This document shows positions 1 through 12,200 of a stretch of DNA of 64,000 nt, one piece after another. The stretch is from Tubulanus polymorphus. Taxonomy: Eukaryota > Nemertea > Palaeonemertea > Tubulaniformes > Tubulanidae. Position 1 is the first letter of the stretch. Every line of letters starts with the position of its first letter. The notes beneath the pieces were generated by a model. The model was not told the DNA's origin and ran no database searches. It saw only the letters and a program-made list of their open reading frames with translations. The stretch is taken from positions 8,907,001 through 8,971,000 of the forward strand of contig NC_134028.1 of the NCBI RefSeq assembly GCF_964204645.1. The letters are read 5' to 3'. A program made the translations under genes and the position numbers.

Positions 1-6
1 TCATAC

Positions 7-254
7 CGTATCTCGAGACTAATTCAGGTTTAGTTAATCCATCGAGCTCAGAGGAATCTAGCATGTAACGCGTGGAATCGCTGTAATGATTTATATCGCG
101 ACGTAATGTACTGTTAGCGCCCTCCAGATCTCGCACCGTTTGCCGTAGTTGGATGATGTCCTGCCCCATTTTCTGGACAGCTAAACGATATCGGTCCAGT
201 TCCTTCATTTGATGGTCCAACAGGTTATACTGCGTGTGATTCAAATCCTGTGGC
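7..254 (-). CDS. CCDC33: CCDC33-like exon 13, coiled coil
   Basis: The acceptor is TTTCAG|GCCACAG, phase 2 in. The donor TACG|GTATGA at position 6 gives phase 1 out, so the gene goes on beyond the window. It encodes 82 codons with heptad-like spacing of hydrophobic residues: LLDHQMKELDRYRLAVQKMG, then IIQLRQTVRDLEGANSTLRR, ending LTKPELVSRYG. This is the start of the C-terminal coiled coil expected for the family. Confidence 0.68.
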
Positions 255-3200
255 CTGAAATACATCAATAACATCTTTCACAGTGTGGCCACTTTTGATC
301 TTAAAGTAGGGATTTTCCCTGTTATTTATTTGGCTGGTAAATTTCGTTTGATTTTTTGATTGATTGAGTGTCCCTTACAGACCCACCACACCTGCCGGGA
401 GCGAAACAGGGGATTTGATTTTGAAATCGGCAATCGAAGTACAAATATAGTTGGGTGATCGGCGGTCGAGTTAACAGAATATTTTTATAAATCGAAGTAC
501 ATAATTGGAAATTCGGGTCCAGTTCATTCAAACAATCTTCCATTCAGTCTGAACCGGCAAGCGATTGATTGGGGTGAATTTTTTCTTGGCTGCCTAATTT
601 AATACATCGAGATTTTTGAAAGGTTGGATATTAAAAGGTTGAAGATCATTTTGTCCATTTTTATATTTTTTTGTTCGTTTTCCACGTGCCACTTTCACCT
701 AACTTGCTTTTCCCCGAATATTCCCTGACATGCACGTTGTTTTTCCTGACTTGATCTGCTTGGATCTAATCAATTAACACAGTCAAATACGTAAGACATA
801 AGACGATTATAAGGATAAGTTTGATTATACAAGTGATCTACTTTCAAATACTTCGTCATCCATAGCCGCACCATTCTCGCTTGCCAGGGTTGTTTGCCTC
901 CCAAACAAAACCTGGCCACTCTACTACACGATCCACGATTTCTTGGGTGGACAGGCTGCCGCTCAGCGGCCTCCAGTCTTCATATACATTAGCAAATCAA
1001 ATGCGTTCTATTTCACTGACAAATTCGCTCTAGCAAAACAATGATACATTATAGCCCCACTAACCATGCATCTGAATTTGCTGATTTGGAACAAAATGAT
1101 TTAAATCATTATGATAAACTTCTAACAATCAATTATCAGTTAACCTGTGCTAAATAGACATTAGGAACCAAATAAATCTTTATCCAATTCTATAGAACCC
1201 AAATGTACCATAAAACTGAAATGGGGTCTGAAGTGCTTCTAGTAGTTTAAGCAATTTTAATCTTTTTTGAGAGCTTAGGGCATTGCTAGGTATAATTTTA
1301 CTTCAAAAGTGCTTATACACTAAAGCAGATAAACAGTCGTGCAGAAGAAACAATATGATCTTAGTCTGGCCACTGCGATCAATCTTAATAAGGCCGTGAC
1401 TATTCATCATTAACAAGTATTATAGACTAGTATTCATTCGACTCAACTTAGTTTTTTTTGTACCAGGGAGCAAACCTTAGTAGTCGATAAAGAACTATTT
1501 ACGCATGTACAGTTTGGTAGATAGATTGAATAGAACCTAATAAAAAGAAGTAATATAAGGCTAGGTTCTTAGTTCATTGACGATGAATAGTCGAGCTGAA
1601 AATAGGCGGATTTTCACGAGAATATCATGAGAAAGCTAATACCGTCTTCGTCACTAGCTGATTAATATGAATTTATACAGCACAGACATATCAAAATTTT
1701 GATGGGTGTTTAAAGTATTTTAAAATTCTGAAGCAACAATTATCAAGTACGCTAACTACCTTGGGCCAGTTTTATAGACTGATTTAACCTAGGGTTAAAA
1801 AGATGAACAAGTCTTTCGGTACATTTCATGCCATCCCCTACCCATCGTTCTAAATCTGTTATTGTCATCCCAACTCCTCAATCATGTATGGTGAGAAGCC
1901 TGAGACATAGTGACATTTTATCTTCAATCTTGATTTCAAATGATTACAACAAAATTGGCGATTTTAATCGAAAAACAAAAATTCTATCACAAAGGTGGAA
2001 TGATTTGTATTTTCGAGTAACCAGTAAGTGACAATTCGGATTGAAATGATTCCAGTTAGAAGTAATCTGTTATTGTATTAGATATCTATTCCACATTCCA
2101 CAGGGGTTACTTTTGCTATGGGGCCAGTTGCACGGTCATGGCTTACATTTAAGATGAGTTTAAGACCATAGCTCTATAGCCAACCAAACAACACGATCTA
2201 AGGCCTCTTTTGAACAGTCAGGACAATGTAACTGGGCCCCGACGCTTCGGAGCAGAGATTTACTGAGAGATTTAAGCTACGTTGAAGAAATACATGAAAT
2301 TTAACTAACTCTCACCAAAAATAATACTGGCGGTACAAAATGATAGAACTTACATTTATGAATATTTGTTGGTCTGGTCAATGAAATATTTCATAATTAT
2401 TCTTAAAAAGCCTTTAATGACAGATATATAATGTAATACTGAAAAATACTAACTTTTGTTTAGATTTTTTGTCTTTTGGTTTTTCGGCAGCTCCTGGTGG
2501 ATCCATAAATATGTACTGGTACTCAGGTAGAATGGTGTCCATTGCGTCGTGTCTCGGCAATTCCCGGTCTAAATCTTGATTCGGCTGAAAAATCATTATA
2601 ATAATTTCACTACAAAATCTAGGCGATTCTTACAAAAAAATATGCCTAAATCTATGTTCCCGTATTAATGAACCAAGCATTTTCAATATTTGTTTCATTC
2701 ATTTCCTTTGAAGTTTCGAATCTTGACTATAATCATTTAACAAGGGAGACACTAACAAAAATATTGGAAAAAATGAATAACGCACAATGAAAATTGCGGG
2801 TTGCACTAGTTTCCAGATTTAAAGATTGGTAAATTACAAATTGTATCTATCCAGTAAAACCCAGTTTAATCTAGGTTTTGATTTAATCATTTATGACCCG
2901 CTAAGAGCGTTTGACTATAAATAATAAGGTGTCATTTGAAATGAAGTAAGCTCGGAGGGCTTAATGGGGCATAATTTCCCTGATTTTAGTTTCGGGATGC
3001 TTTGAAAAATACATGAAATGTGATTTGCACAAGAATTCCTCACTGGTTTGAAGTTAGTTACAGCAGGATACTATGCAATTGAGAATTAACTCGCAATTGT
3101 GTAACACGGGGCCTGATGCTAGGGGGAGGGGGGTTAAATCCTATTCTTATTATGATAGGTTCCTGTGTAATAATTAATCTACCAAATTCCATGACTTTCC

Positions 3201-6200
3201 ATGACCTTTCTTCCCAATTACACATCTTTCTAGATTTCTAGAAATTTCCACTTGTGCCAGAAGAGCTATAAGAGCCAACGAACAGATACTCAAGAGGCCA
3301 GAAAACATGAAAATATAATAGCACCTAGACTAGAGCTGAAATTCCCGGATTTTCAAAAACCTGGAACACTATTCCTTAATTCCCTTTCCAGGATTTTCAC
3401 TGGCCACGGGAACACGTTAGATAGGCCTACCTTCATAGGTCCTTTATCCAGATAGGAATACAGATATTTAGTTTCGGATTTATAATACGGACGATAAGCG
3501 CTGCTACTAGCTTCGCTATCCGGTGAGCCCCGTTGTCTACGAGGACTCGGATCGCTAGAATAATCGGTCTGTTTCGACAGACTTCGACTCGGATTCGGGT
3601 GATCGCTCGGGAAACGAGTATGCTTCGAGGCGGCTTTCTTTTTCGCGTAATACGACGGCCCCGCGCTCGGCGTATCACGCATTCTATGTTTCGCCATAAA
3701 AATCCTAACCGCAAACTAAATTCGAACTTAAAACTCTGAACCGTAGCAATATTTCTAAATATCAAACAGTTTACTATATTCCTCAAGTAAATGATTCCTT
3801 GAAAATAGTTGAGAAATTCTGCGCACTGTAGCCGTCAAATTCGATGAAAAAATTTCTTAGATCCAGATTGTTATCAGAAATGATGTTTACCGTTACCACC
3901 GTCGAGGAGCTATCTATCAAACATATATAAGACTTAAGTGTCAAACGATAAATGTCGAGAAATTCGACTTTCCTTGTGATGTTAATAATGAGAAAATTCC
4001 GTCAGAGTTTGACATAAATAAATGAATTGCGAGGAAATTAGAGGATGATTTTCCCACATTATTCATAATATTCACACGACATTGTTCTATATAAACTGTA
4101 CGAACACTTAACAGCGCTAAATAAATCAAATATCTATGAAGGAAATTATTTCGACTATGTGGGAATTCTTAACTGTCAGATACTTGCATGAATTGACTAA
4201 AGAAATTTGACTATGGCATAAAATGCGCACGATTTCATAGCGAGTTCACTCTTTACAGATAACACACGAATTTTTAATTCTGAATGTCAGACTTTCTGAT
4301 ATATTGAAAACCTACCTCAGTTGTATACGGTCTGTAGTACATAGTAGCCATCTTGAAAACGTTTATGAATGCAGAATTATCGCCTCAAAGTTCTTATTTT
4401 ACACTTTTCTTCACCAAAACGTCATTAGTAATCCGGGTTAATAAGTTTACTAACACCGTTTATATTTTCTTCAAATATTCCTTAATAGTTCCAAGTGTGA
4501 AAGCTTTCAGTCGCGCTAATTCTTACATATCGCTAGTTTAACAGATCCCTTTCCATTATACGCAAAATCCTTCATCTATTCTCTTCAATTTTAAATTTTC
4601 CCTAAATATTCCTGATTCTTGTTATTTTCGATTGCGTGAAATGTGCGCGAATAATTATTATTTCTCAGAAATATTTACGCAATAAACTTGTTGTAAACTT
4701 CGGGAAAAGTTTTATGCCTATAGCTGTTATATATCAAGAATTTCTTAGTTCTTCAATAGATTGACCTAATTGCAGGAATGTTTGACTTGAGCATGTCGTA
4801 TATAAACATAATTCAAGTATTATGCCTCCCATAGCCTTCAGTACTGTTTATACTGCGTAACCCGGGGAAACAAGTCACATTCACCGATTGTCACCGGCTC
4901 ACAATAGACAAGATTAATATCCTGCCCAGAGCATTATTAGTGAATTAACTTAATTGATAAACAACAGCAATGTTTACATTAATAGTTTATCATAATGTAA
5001 AGTATCAATGCATATTTGAACGGTCTAATTAGTGGTTCAGCTGTAGCTTTGAGCTTGGAGTAATAATCATACTGTTAGAATGTTTATTCCAAGTTTGAGG
5101 GACAGGCATATATTTCAGGTAATTGACCAGTCATCAGGCAAATAGGATAACAGGTAGAAATCCCCCCAAATTTGATTTCAAAGCAAAATATAATAAAATA
5201 TTACAATATCATTACCTTGAAAAACTTGAACAGTTTTCAAAAATTTCAAATTTTCTGTGGTGTTTTTTCACAATATTCACCTTTGATAATCTGTGAATTT
5301 TACCAAGTTACGTGCATGAAAAGGGACTTTTCTTGTTGACATTTTTCTGTGACTTATAGCAAAACATGCTGCATACAAATGATATTATCGTAGGTTTGAA
5401 AATTTCTATCAAGAAATCTAGTTTATAAGTAATAGTGAAATATCTATGTACCCTAAATGTCATTGTATAAAGTACTGTCTATATCATTTAGGTTGTATAC
5501 TTAAGTTTGATAGAAAACAAAACTTGGGGGATTTTCACCGTGTGGGATTTTTACCTATATTCTGCAGATGGATATGGTTGCAGGTAAAAATCCCCAAATA
5601 TTTACAATAGGTAAAAATCCCCACCAAAATATTTCTCCAATTCTATTCATTTGCAATAAAACTGCAATATATTTGAATCTTGCAATGAACTCTTTTTTGC
5701 GATAAATTCTTAAATGAATTATACGAATTAAATGAACTGTTAGAATTAACTGAATTAATGAATTTTCTATTTGTAACATTTTAAAATTTGAACTAGATCA
5801 TTTTCAAAATGATATTTAAGAGGTTATAAGCTAAATCTTGTGGTGTGGGGTGCTGTTTTATTGGTAACAGGTAAAAATCCCCCCGGTAAATATCCCCCCT
5901 AGGTAATAATCCCCCCGGTAAAAATCCCCCTAGGTAAAAATCCCCCCCTTGGTAAAAATCCCCCCATAATTGATTTCACTAAAATTTTCAACAGCTATAA
6001 TGTTTAAAAAAATATAGATTTGAAATTTTATTGCACTTTATTGCTTTATTAAACTCTAGTATAGTAATTCCATCCATTAAGGCTGGCTTATGTCGACAAG
6101 CAACGCGACGCCTACCGACGCAACTGGGTTTATCGCCGATTAGCGGCAACTAGCGGCCTATGCCAGTTGCTCCTCAATCGGTTCGACATAAGCCGGCTTG

Positions 6201-9200
6201 CGACGGCAACGCGACGCCTACGGATGCCTACTGACTCGTCGCAAGCCGTATCCGGCTAGTTGCCCATGTTCTACTCCGGCCTACGGTAGGTGGGCAGTTG
6301 CTCATCTGCGACGCGACGGAACTGAGCGCAGGGGTTCCAGCCAATGAGAGACCTTAATACATAGTACAAATTATCAACGCTAGTTAGCGTCATTCGTAAT
6401 TTGTCATAAACTTTCAAATTCAAGTAGTTCAAAACGTAAACCAAACCTTCAGCACGGCAGAGGACTGGACCGAAGATCTAGAAACGAAATTGGTAGAATT
6501 ATGGTGTGAGCGGCCATCTTTATAGATGTCGCTAGCAAAATACTTATTCTAGGGGTACGAGTCAGTTGATTGAATTCGGTCATTTAAACTAGCCTACTTG
6601 CTAATTAAAGAGTGGCCACTGTTGAAAATGAATAATTATTACTGAGTTATTTAGTCACTGAGCCAACCCATTTGATTTACAGTTATTAACTTCTTTGATT
6701 TTATGGGCACCGGAGTGATTACCCCTAAGATAATTTAAGGCATTTGAAATTATTAAACAATAGAAATGACTGTTCTAATCCCTTGGTTAGTTTGGGTTTT
6801 TGGCACAGTAGCATATATAAAGTAATCCCGCGACAGAATAGCTACACATTTCTCAGAAAATTCTAAACGTCTAACATGGAAATTATCAGCAGCAATAAGG
6901 GTGGTCAGAAACTTTGTCTTGAAGGATACACGTACGTTGTGAAGAAAAAGTTGGCGAATACTGTTTATTGGGAGTGTACTAAAAGGAGACAAGATGGATG
7001 TATGGCGCGATTAAAAACTACCATCGACAATACTGTTTCACAAGTTACTGTTGATCATAATCATCTCGGCAGTGATACAGTTGTTTTGATAGCAAAAACC
7101 AGATCGTTGATAAAGCAACGGGCGAAAAGAACTGATGACAGGCCAGCAAATATATTTGCTGATGCAGTCCGAGAATTGAATGAATTAAGTAGGGCCAGGG
7201 GGGATTTTTACCAGGGGGGATTTTTACCTAGGGGGGATTTTTACCTTGTGGGATTTTTACCGGGGGGATTTTTACCTACATTCTGTTTTATACATTGTAG
7301 GTGGAGAAATGCCCTGAAAGATATTGCCATTGTATTTTCAGAAGGGTGTGCTCCTTGTGCTCCTATCTGTCATGGGTTCGAGATTTCATTTTCCTATTTA
7401 AGGAAAGAGATCCTAGATGTAACCTTCGCTCCCGCAAACCTTGAAATCACGACACCAGGGACGGTTTTACAGACGGACCTAACAATACATAAGTTCCCAG
7501 AACCGGGTATTTTATGGCTTAAACTGCGAAGCCTAAGAAATCTTGTCTTAGGGTTCCTGCACTAAATAATTTACAATATTCCATGACTTTTCATGACCAT
7601 TCTTCCCAATTTTCCACATTATTTACTGACATGAAACCCTAGAATTGAATGACTTTTCAGATTATAAAGGAATTTCAACTCATACGAGATGATCGTCAGT
7701 GCCAAGAAAAAGACACTCAATATAGACTAGAAAATATAGAGAGAATTATCTTCTTATGAGAAGTTAATAACTGTAAATCAAATGGGTTGGCTCCGTGACT
7801 AAATAACTCAGTAATAATTATTCATTTTCAACAGTGGCCACTCTTTAATTAGCAAGTAGGCTAGTTTAAATGACCGAATTCAATCAACTGACTCGTACCC
7901 CTAGAATAAGTATTTTGCTAGCGACATCTATAAAGATGGCCGCTCACACCATAATTCTACCAATTTCGTTTCTAGATCTTCGGTCCAGTCCTCTGCCGTG
8001 CTGAAGGTTTGGTTTACGTTTTGAACTACTTGAATTTGAAGGTTTATGACAAATTACGAATGACGCTAACTAGCGTTGATAATTTGTACTATGTATTAAG
8101 GTCTCTCATTGGCTGGAACCCCTGCGCTCAGTTCCGTCGCGTCGCAGATGAGCTTATGTCGGCTGCGATACGAATATATATGAAAATATCATTACACCAG
8201 ATATTCTAAAACCCACTGACTTTAGCACAAAAATTCTCTCGCCTTCTTAGGCATGGAAAACTACGTACTTTCAAAATCCCTGACTTTTCAGGATTTTTAC
8301 TGATCACTACAACCCCGAGTCCCCCAAATCTAAATAAACTTACATCATATCCTCGTTTAAGTTTGTATTGTACGAATAGATTATTTCTTCCTCTTGCGCC
8401 GTTGTCGCTGTCCTCGTCAGCACTTAGATTCTCCTCTAGTATATCATCACTCAGTAGACGCGGTAAAGAATCTATCTGTTCATTCGTCGCTTCAGCCATA
8501 CAAGTGGGTCTCTACATAAATAATATATAGCATGTTTAAAATAACATTTACAGAATATTTCACAAAAAAGGCGAAACTTTTATATTAACATAATAAGAGT
8601 TGATCTAACTTGACATAACGATAACTATTAACTATGTACTATGGTCGCCAGTTGCACAGATGTGGCAAGACTAGGCTAAGGCCCATGGTTCCCACAGTTA
8701 TATGAATTAAAGATTCCCAAGTATTTCATGGGTGATTTTTCAATTTCCCTAAATGGAAATGAACAGATATCATCATACTACAGTCAACATTTTAGTGGTG
8801 ACTGGGTGATTAACCCTTTCAGTGCTGCCTAAATAATACCCTATGGTGCTGAAGATAATTTGAAAATTCTGAAAAATTCCACCCTAGTGTGTTGAATAAC
8901 GGAAATAGCACTATAGTGTGTCTACACCCTGGCGCGGTATATCGTTAGTCACTAATATTTCACTATGTTTGACAGGTGCTGCCATCTTTCAAGTGAGATA
9001 ATTAGTAATTACTAATTAAATCAATACACTGCAGTGCGGTGTAGTAGCAAAATCCATCACTGATTCGTACACCGCACTGCGGTGTAGACGCACTGAAAGG
9101 GTTAAAAGGTGATTCCTGAGGGAAATCGCTGAAGAAAGTTGCCCTTGGCAAATGCAATACGCGAAATGTAAATGAATTTCCCAAATAATTCCTGATTTGA

Positions 9201-12200
9201 GGAAAATCTTTCAAATTCCCAAATATTTCCAAACCGGGAATTATTATTTCAAAATTCCCAAGTTTTTCTCAATTTCCCTGTTCTGCGGGAACCATGAAGA
9301 CCAAACTAGTTCTAATCAAACAACATTAGACCAGCCTATAAAAATTTAGTCATGATTACTACTGGACTTAGGGGCCAGTTACCCAAAAGTTGGTTAAAGT
9401 AAACCATCAATACGCATGTAGTTACCACGGTATTAATGCATTCGTAATATTCACTGTCACAAAATAACTTTTGAACAACAGGCTTCATAGGAATAGTAAA
9501 GTATGAAAGATGTGAAAAACTGAGCCTTAAAAAGTATCGAAATAGAGATACTGAAATAGAAATAAAAGAAGTTTCAGGATTCTAATTTTCTATGAGTACA
9601 GGTTTCTGAAACCGTCATACGTAAGGAGAGTACCAATAATAGATAAATTCTAATCAGGAATTCTATAGAAAATCTACAATTAACAAAATCTAACAAAATT
9701 TTCTTCGCTACTAAGAGATTCTAAAATTCATATTAACTGACATGATGACATGGAAATTAAAGCCATCTACCTGTATTCAACTAAAGTACTTAAGTTTTTT
9801 ACATAGCTTAGCGAAATCGGATAGTTTCCATAAGAGTCAATATACCTCATTTTCAAACTTTACATCAAAAAATATTCCTCAGAAAAACAACAACTACCTA
9901 CTTGCCGAATTTATGACAGAACTGATGTATCTATTCACCTTTTTTCGATCTTTTGATTTATTGGGTCTTCAAATATAAGAGATTTTGAAAGTCTTATAAA
10001 CCTGGGAAAAAATTTGAATCAAAGAGCACCCGAGATAAATATCTGTTTTTCTTGAATCCAGGCTTTATTCATGAAAGCGTTTGCTAATACATTGTTCGTA
10101 CAGTAAACCCGACATAATCCAGATCTTCAATTTATCCGGACATGATGATCCATGGTACAGCTCTGCAAAAATTCTGGATTTAGTGGGGTCTACTGTTGTT
10201 GTAAAACTGAAACTATCTAATTCTTAATATAATAAATCTCTCCCCAGCTGCCCTAAAGCTGAAGGATATTTTCATTTGTTGTTAATTTCCTTCGTGAAGA
10301 CCTATAGTCATCGGAGTCATATAAACTCGTCTGCTATTGTGAGGAACATTTTTTGTAATAAGAAACTCGCATCTCCAGAAATCTTCCTGAAAAATCAATC
10401 GCAACGAAAATTCTATTCAGATTGCTGTATGAAGATAGACCGGACTGGTTTAACCTTACTCGAGTTATTATTTTCCAAAAGCAGAAAATCCGAACTATTC
10501 CACGCACACAGAATGAATAAGGTAGGAGTAAAATATTTTGATATTGCTCAAAACATATTCCTCAAAATATTTTATGCAATTGATTTGAATTGCTTAACAA
10601 CTAACTACCTCCAACCGATGTACCAATGTATTGAAAATTACCTTCTCCCAAAATTCGGCTTTCACTCTCATAGGGATATGCCATTACATATATTCATAGA
10701 ACATATTTCATGCACTGTATTCACGCAATTACTGCGATTAAACCAAAAGGTACTGATTTGAATTGAAAAACACCTTTTTCTGACAGACTGCCCATAGAAC
10801 TGGTTCCCTTGATTACTCACCTCGGTAGTTATAAGTTTTATCGAGCATCCGACACTAGGTATGTGTCCCGATGTTGTCTCAAATTTAGTGCCCTGAAATA
10901 CGAAAAAATGCTTATATTAATACTAGAATCATTTTGCGGGATATTAAGCATTTTTTATAACACTCCCTCAGTAACTGATGGTAATTTAAACCATCTTAAG
11001 TGCCATTGGCCACAGATATTTTGTATGGATGATGATGAGGCCAGCTCTATTATAGTAATACGTAGCAGCTTCAATATACATAGCTGGAGCAGGGTGGCCA
11101 TTTTCTTGTTGATTTTAAAATGTTACAATCTATTCAGTTTTCAGGGGATAACATACATGTTTTGATAATGAAATGAGTAGTGTCAAGTAGATCCAAAATC
11201 CCCGAGTTTCAAGGTTTTTGCCAAAATTTGTCACATTCCCTGATTTCATTCTAGATTTTCTGATTCCTTGAGTTTTCTAGGACTACAGTGAACGCGCACC
11301 AGAAAACTTGATTTTGATTTGTTTTGTATTTTCTAACCTGAATGGGTAAACTTTCCAGTTTGAATCCATTTCGTCCGGATGATGTTATCAATTGTTTATA
11401 GATTTCCTCATCTAAGCTCAGAATAGAATAACCGACTGGATTCCTTACGCTCCACACGATATCTGTCATTACTATTGAAATGGAGAGAAATATTTGAACA
11501 TGATTATAATCTGTGATACGTAAAACTGGGAACCAACAGCTGGTGTGACAAGCGGTAAAAGAGGGTCGTCAAAATTAAGTTCATTATATCAATCAACTTA
11601 GAACATAGGGACAGGTTTTGATTGAACATGTTCTGGGTTTAGGAATAGCAATTCCGGATTACCAACTGGATTATCTGCTGGCCTTCTATTATCACAAATC
11701 ACGCAATTGCGCAACTGTTAGAATGTATTCTGGTCGAAATTGAACGCGAATTCCCGAACCCGAAGAGAGCAATCAAAACCTGCCAGATTTTTTTGGCCCC
11801 AGAATCCATACATGTCACTAAACAGGACCCATCAAATATACATCAAATTCATTTGCCAACTAAGTGATCAATAGAATTCTACTGATAATTGATTTAGTCA
11901 AGAGAAATGTTCATTTGATTTAAACTGAAATGTAGATGAAATTGAACGCGGAAGACCGAGTAATGACTAATAACACCCGAGGGATCCTTGCTTGCCATAA
12001 ACGGGAATCCTTGAATGGTTGCCCATTCTGCAGAAGAGGGACACGTACCAGTGCTAGCGCTGTAGTATTCGATAATCAGGGCGGCGGACGGAGTAAACAA
12101 CGTCGCTTTATCTCGTTTGTGAGTGAAAAGAAACGGATGATTCCAGACTGGTTGTACTTCAGGTCGACCTGGCATTGTTATCTATGATGAGAAAAAAGAT

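Larger units (their letters stand above)
6300..8153. mobile_element. foldback DNA transposon with 395-bp inverted arms and a FLYWCH ORF
   Basis: The two arms, 6300-6694 and 7759-8153, are the same length and inverted. I saw only two differences (for example CTTTC/CTTCA near 6412 and CTGAG/CGGAG near 6660). The interior carries a plus-strand FLYWCH zinc-finger ORF. FLYWCH domains are common at the N terminus of Mutator-like (MULE) transposases, so a MULE relative is likely. Left of 6300 lies GC-richer sequence (6080-6299) with its own short repeats, perhaps the outer end, while the right side stops sooner. True ends and a target-site duplication could not be fixed. It lies in an intron of the CCDC33-like gene. 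Confidence 0.7.

Noticed and set aside
3186-3250. Similar sequences at 3186-3250 and 7580-7640 (TTCCATGACTTTCCATGACC)
   Set aside because: Only a short, diverged dispersed similarity. No element borders could be given.
3433-3786. Arg-rich minus frame overlapping exon 11
   Set aside because: It is a shifted reading of the Ser/Arg-rich exon. The frame chosen fits the splice phases and the following exon.
10276-10761. 161-codon open frame in an intron of the CCDC33-like gene
   Set aside because: It begins without ATG, has no recognisable motif or splice context, and has the composition of AT-rich chance frames.
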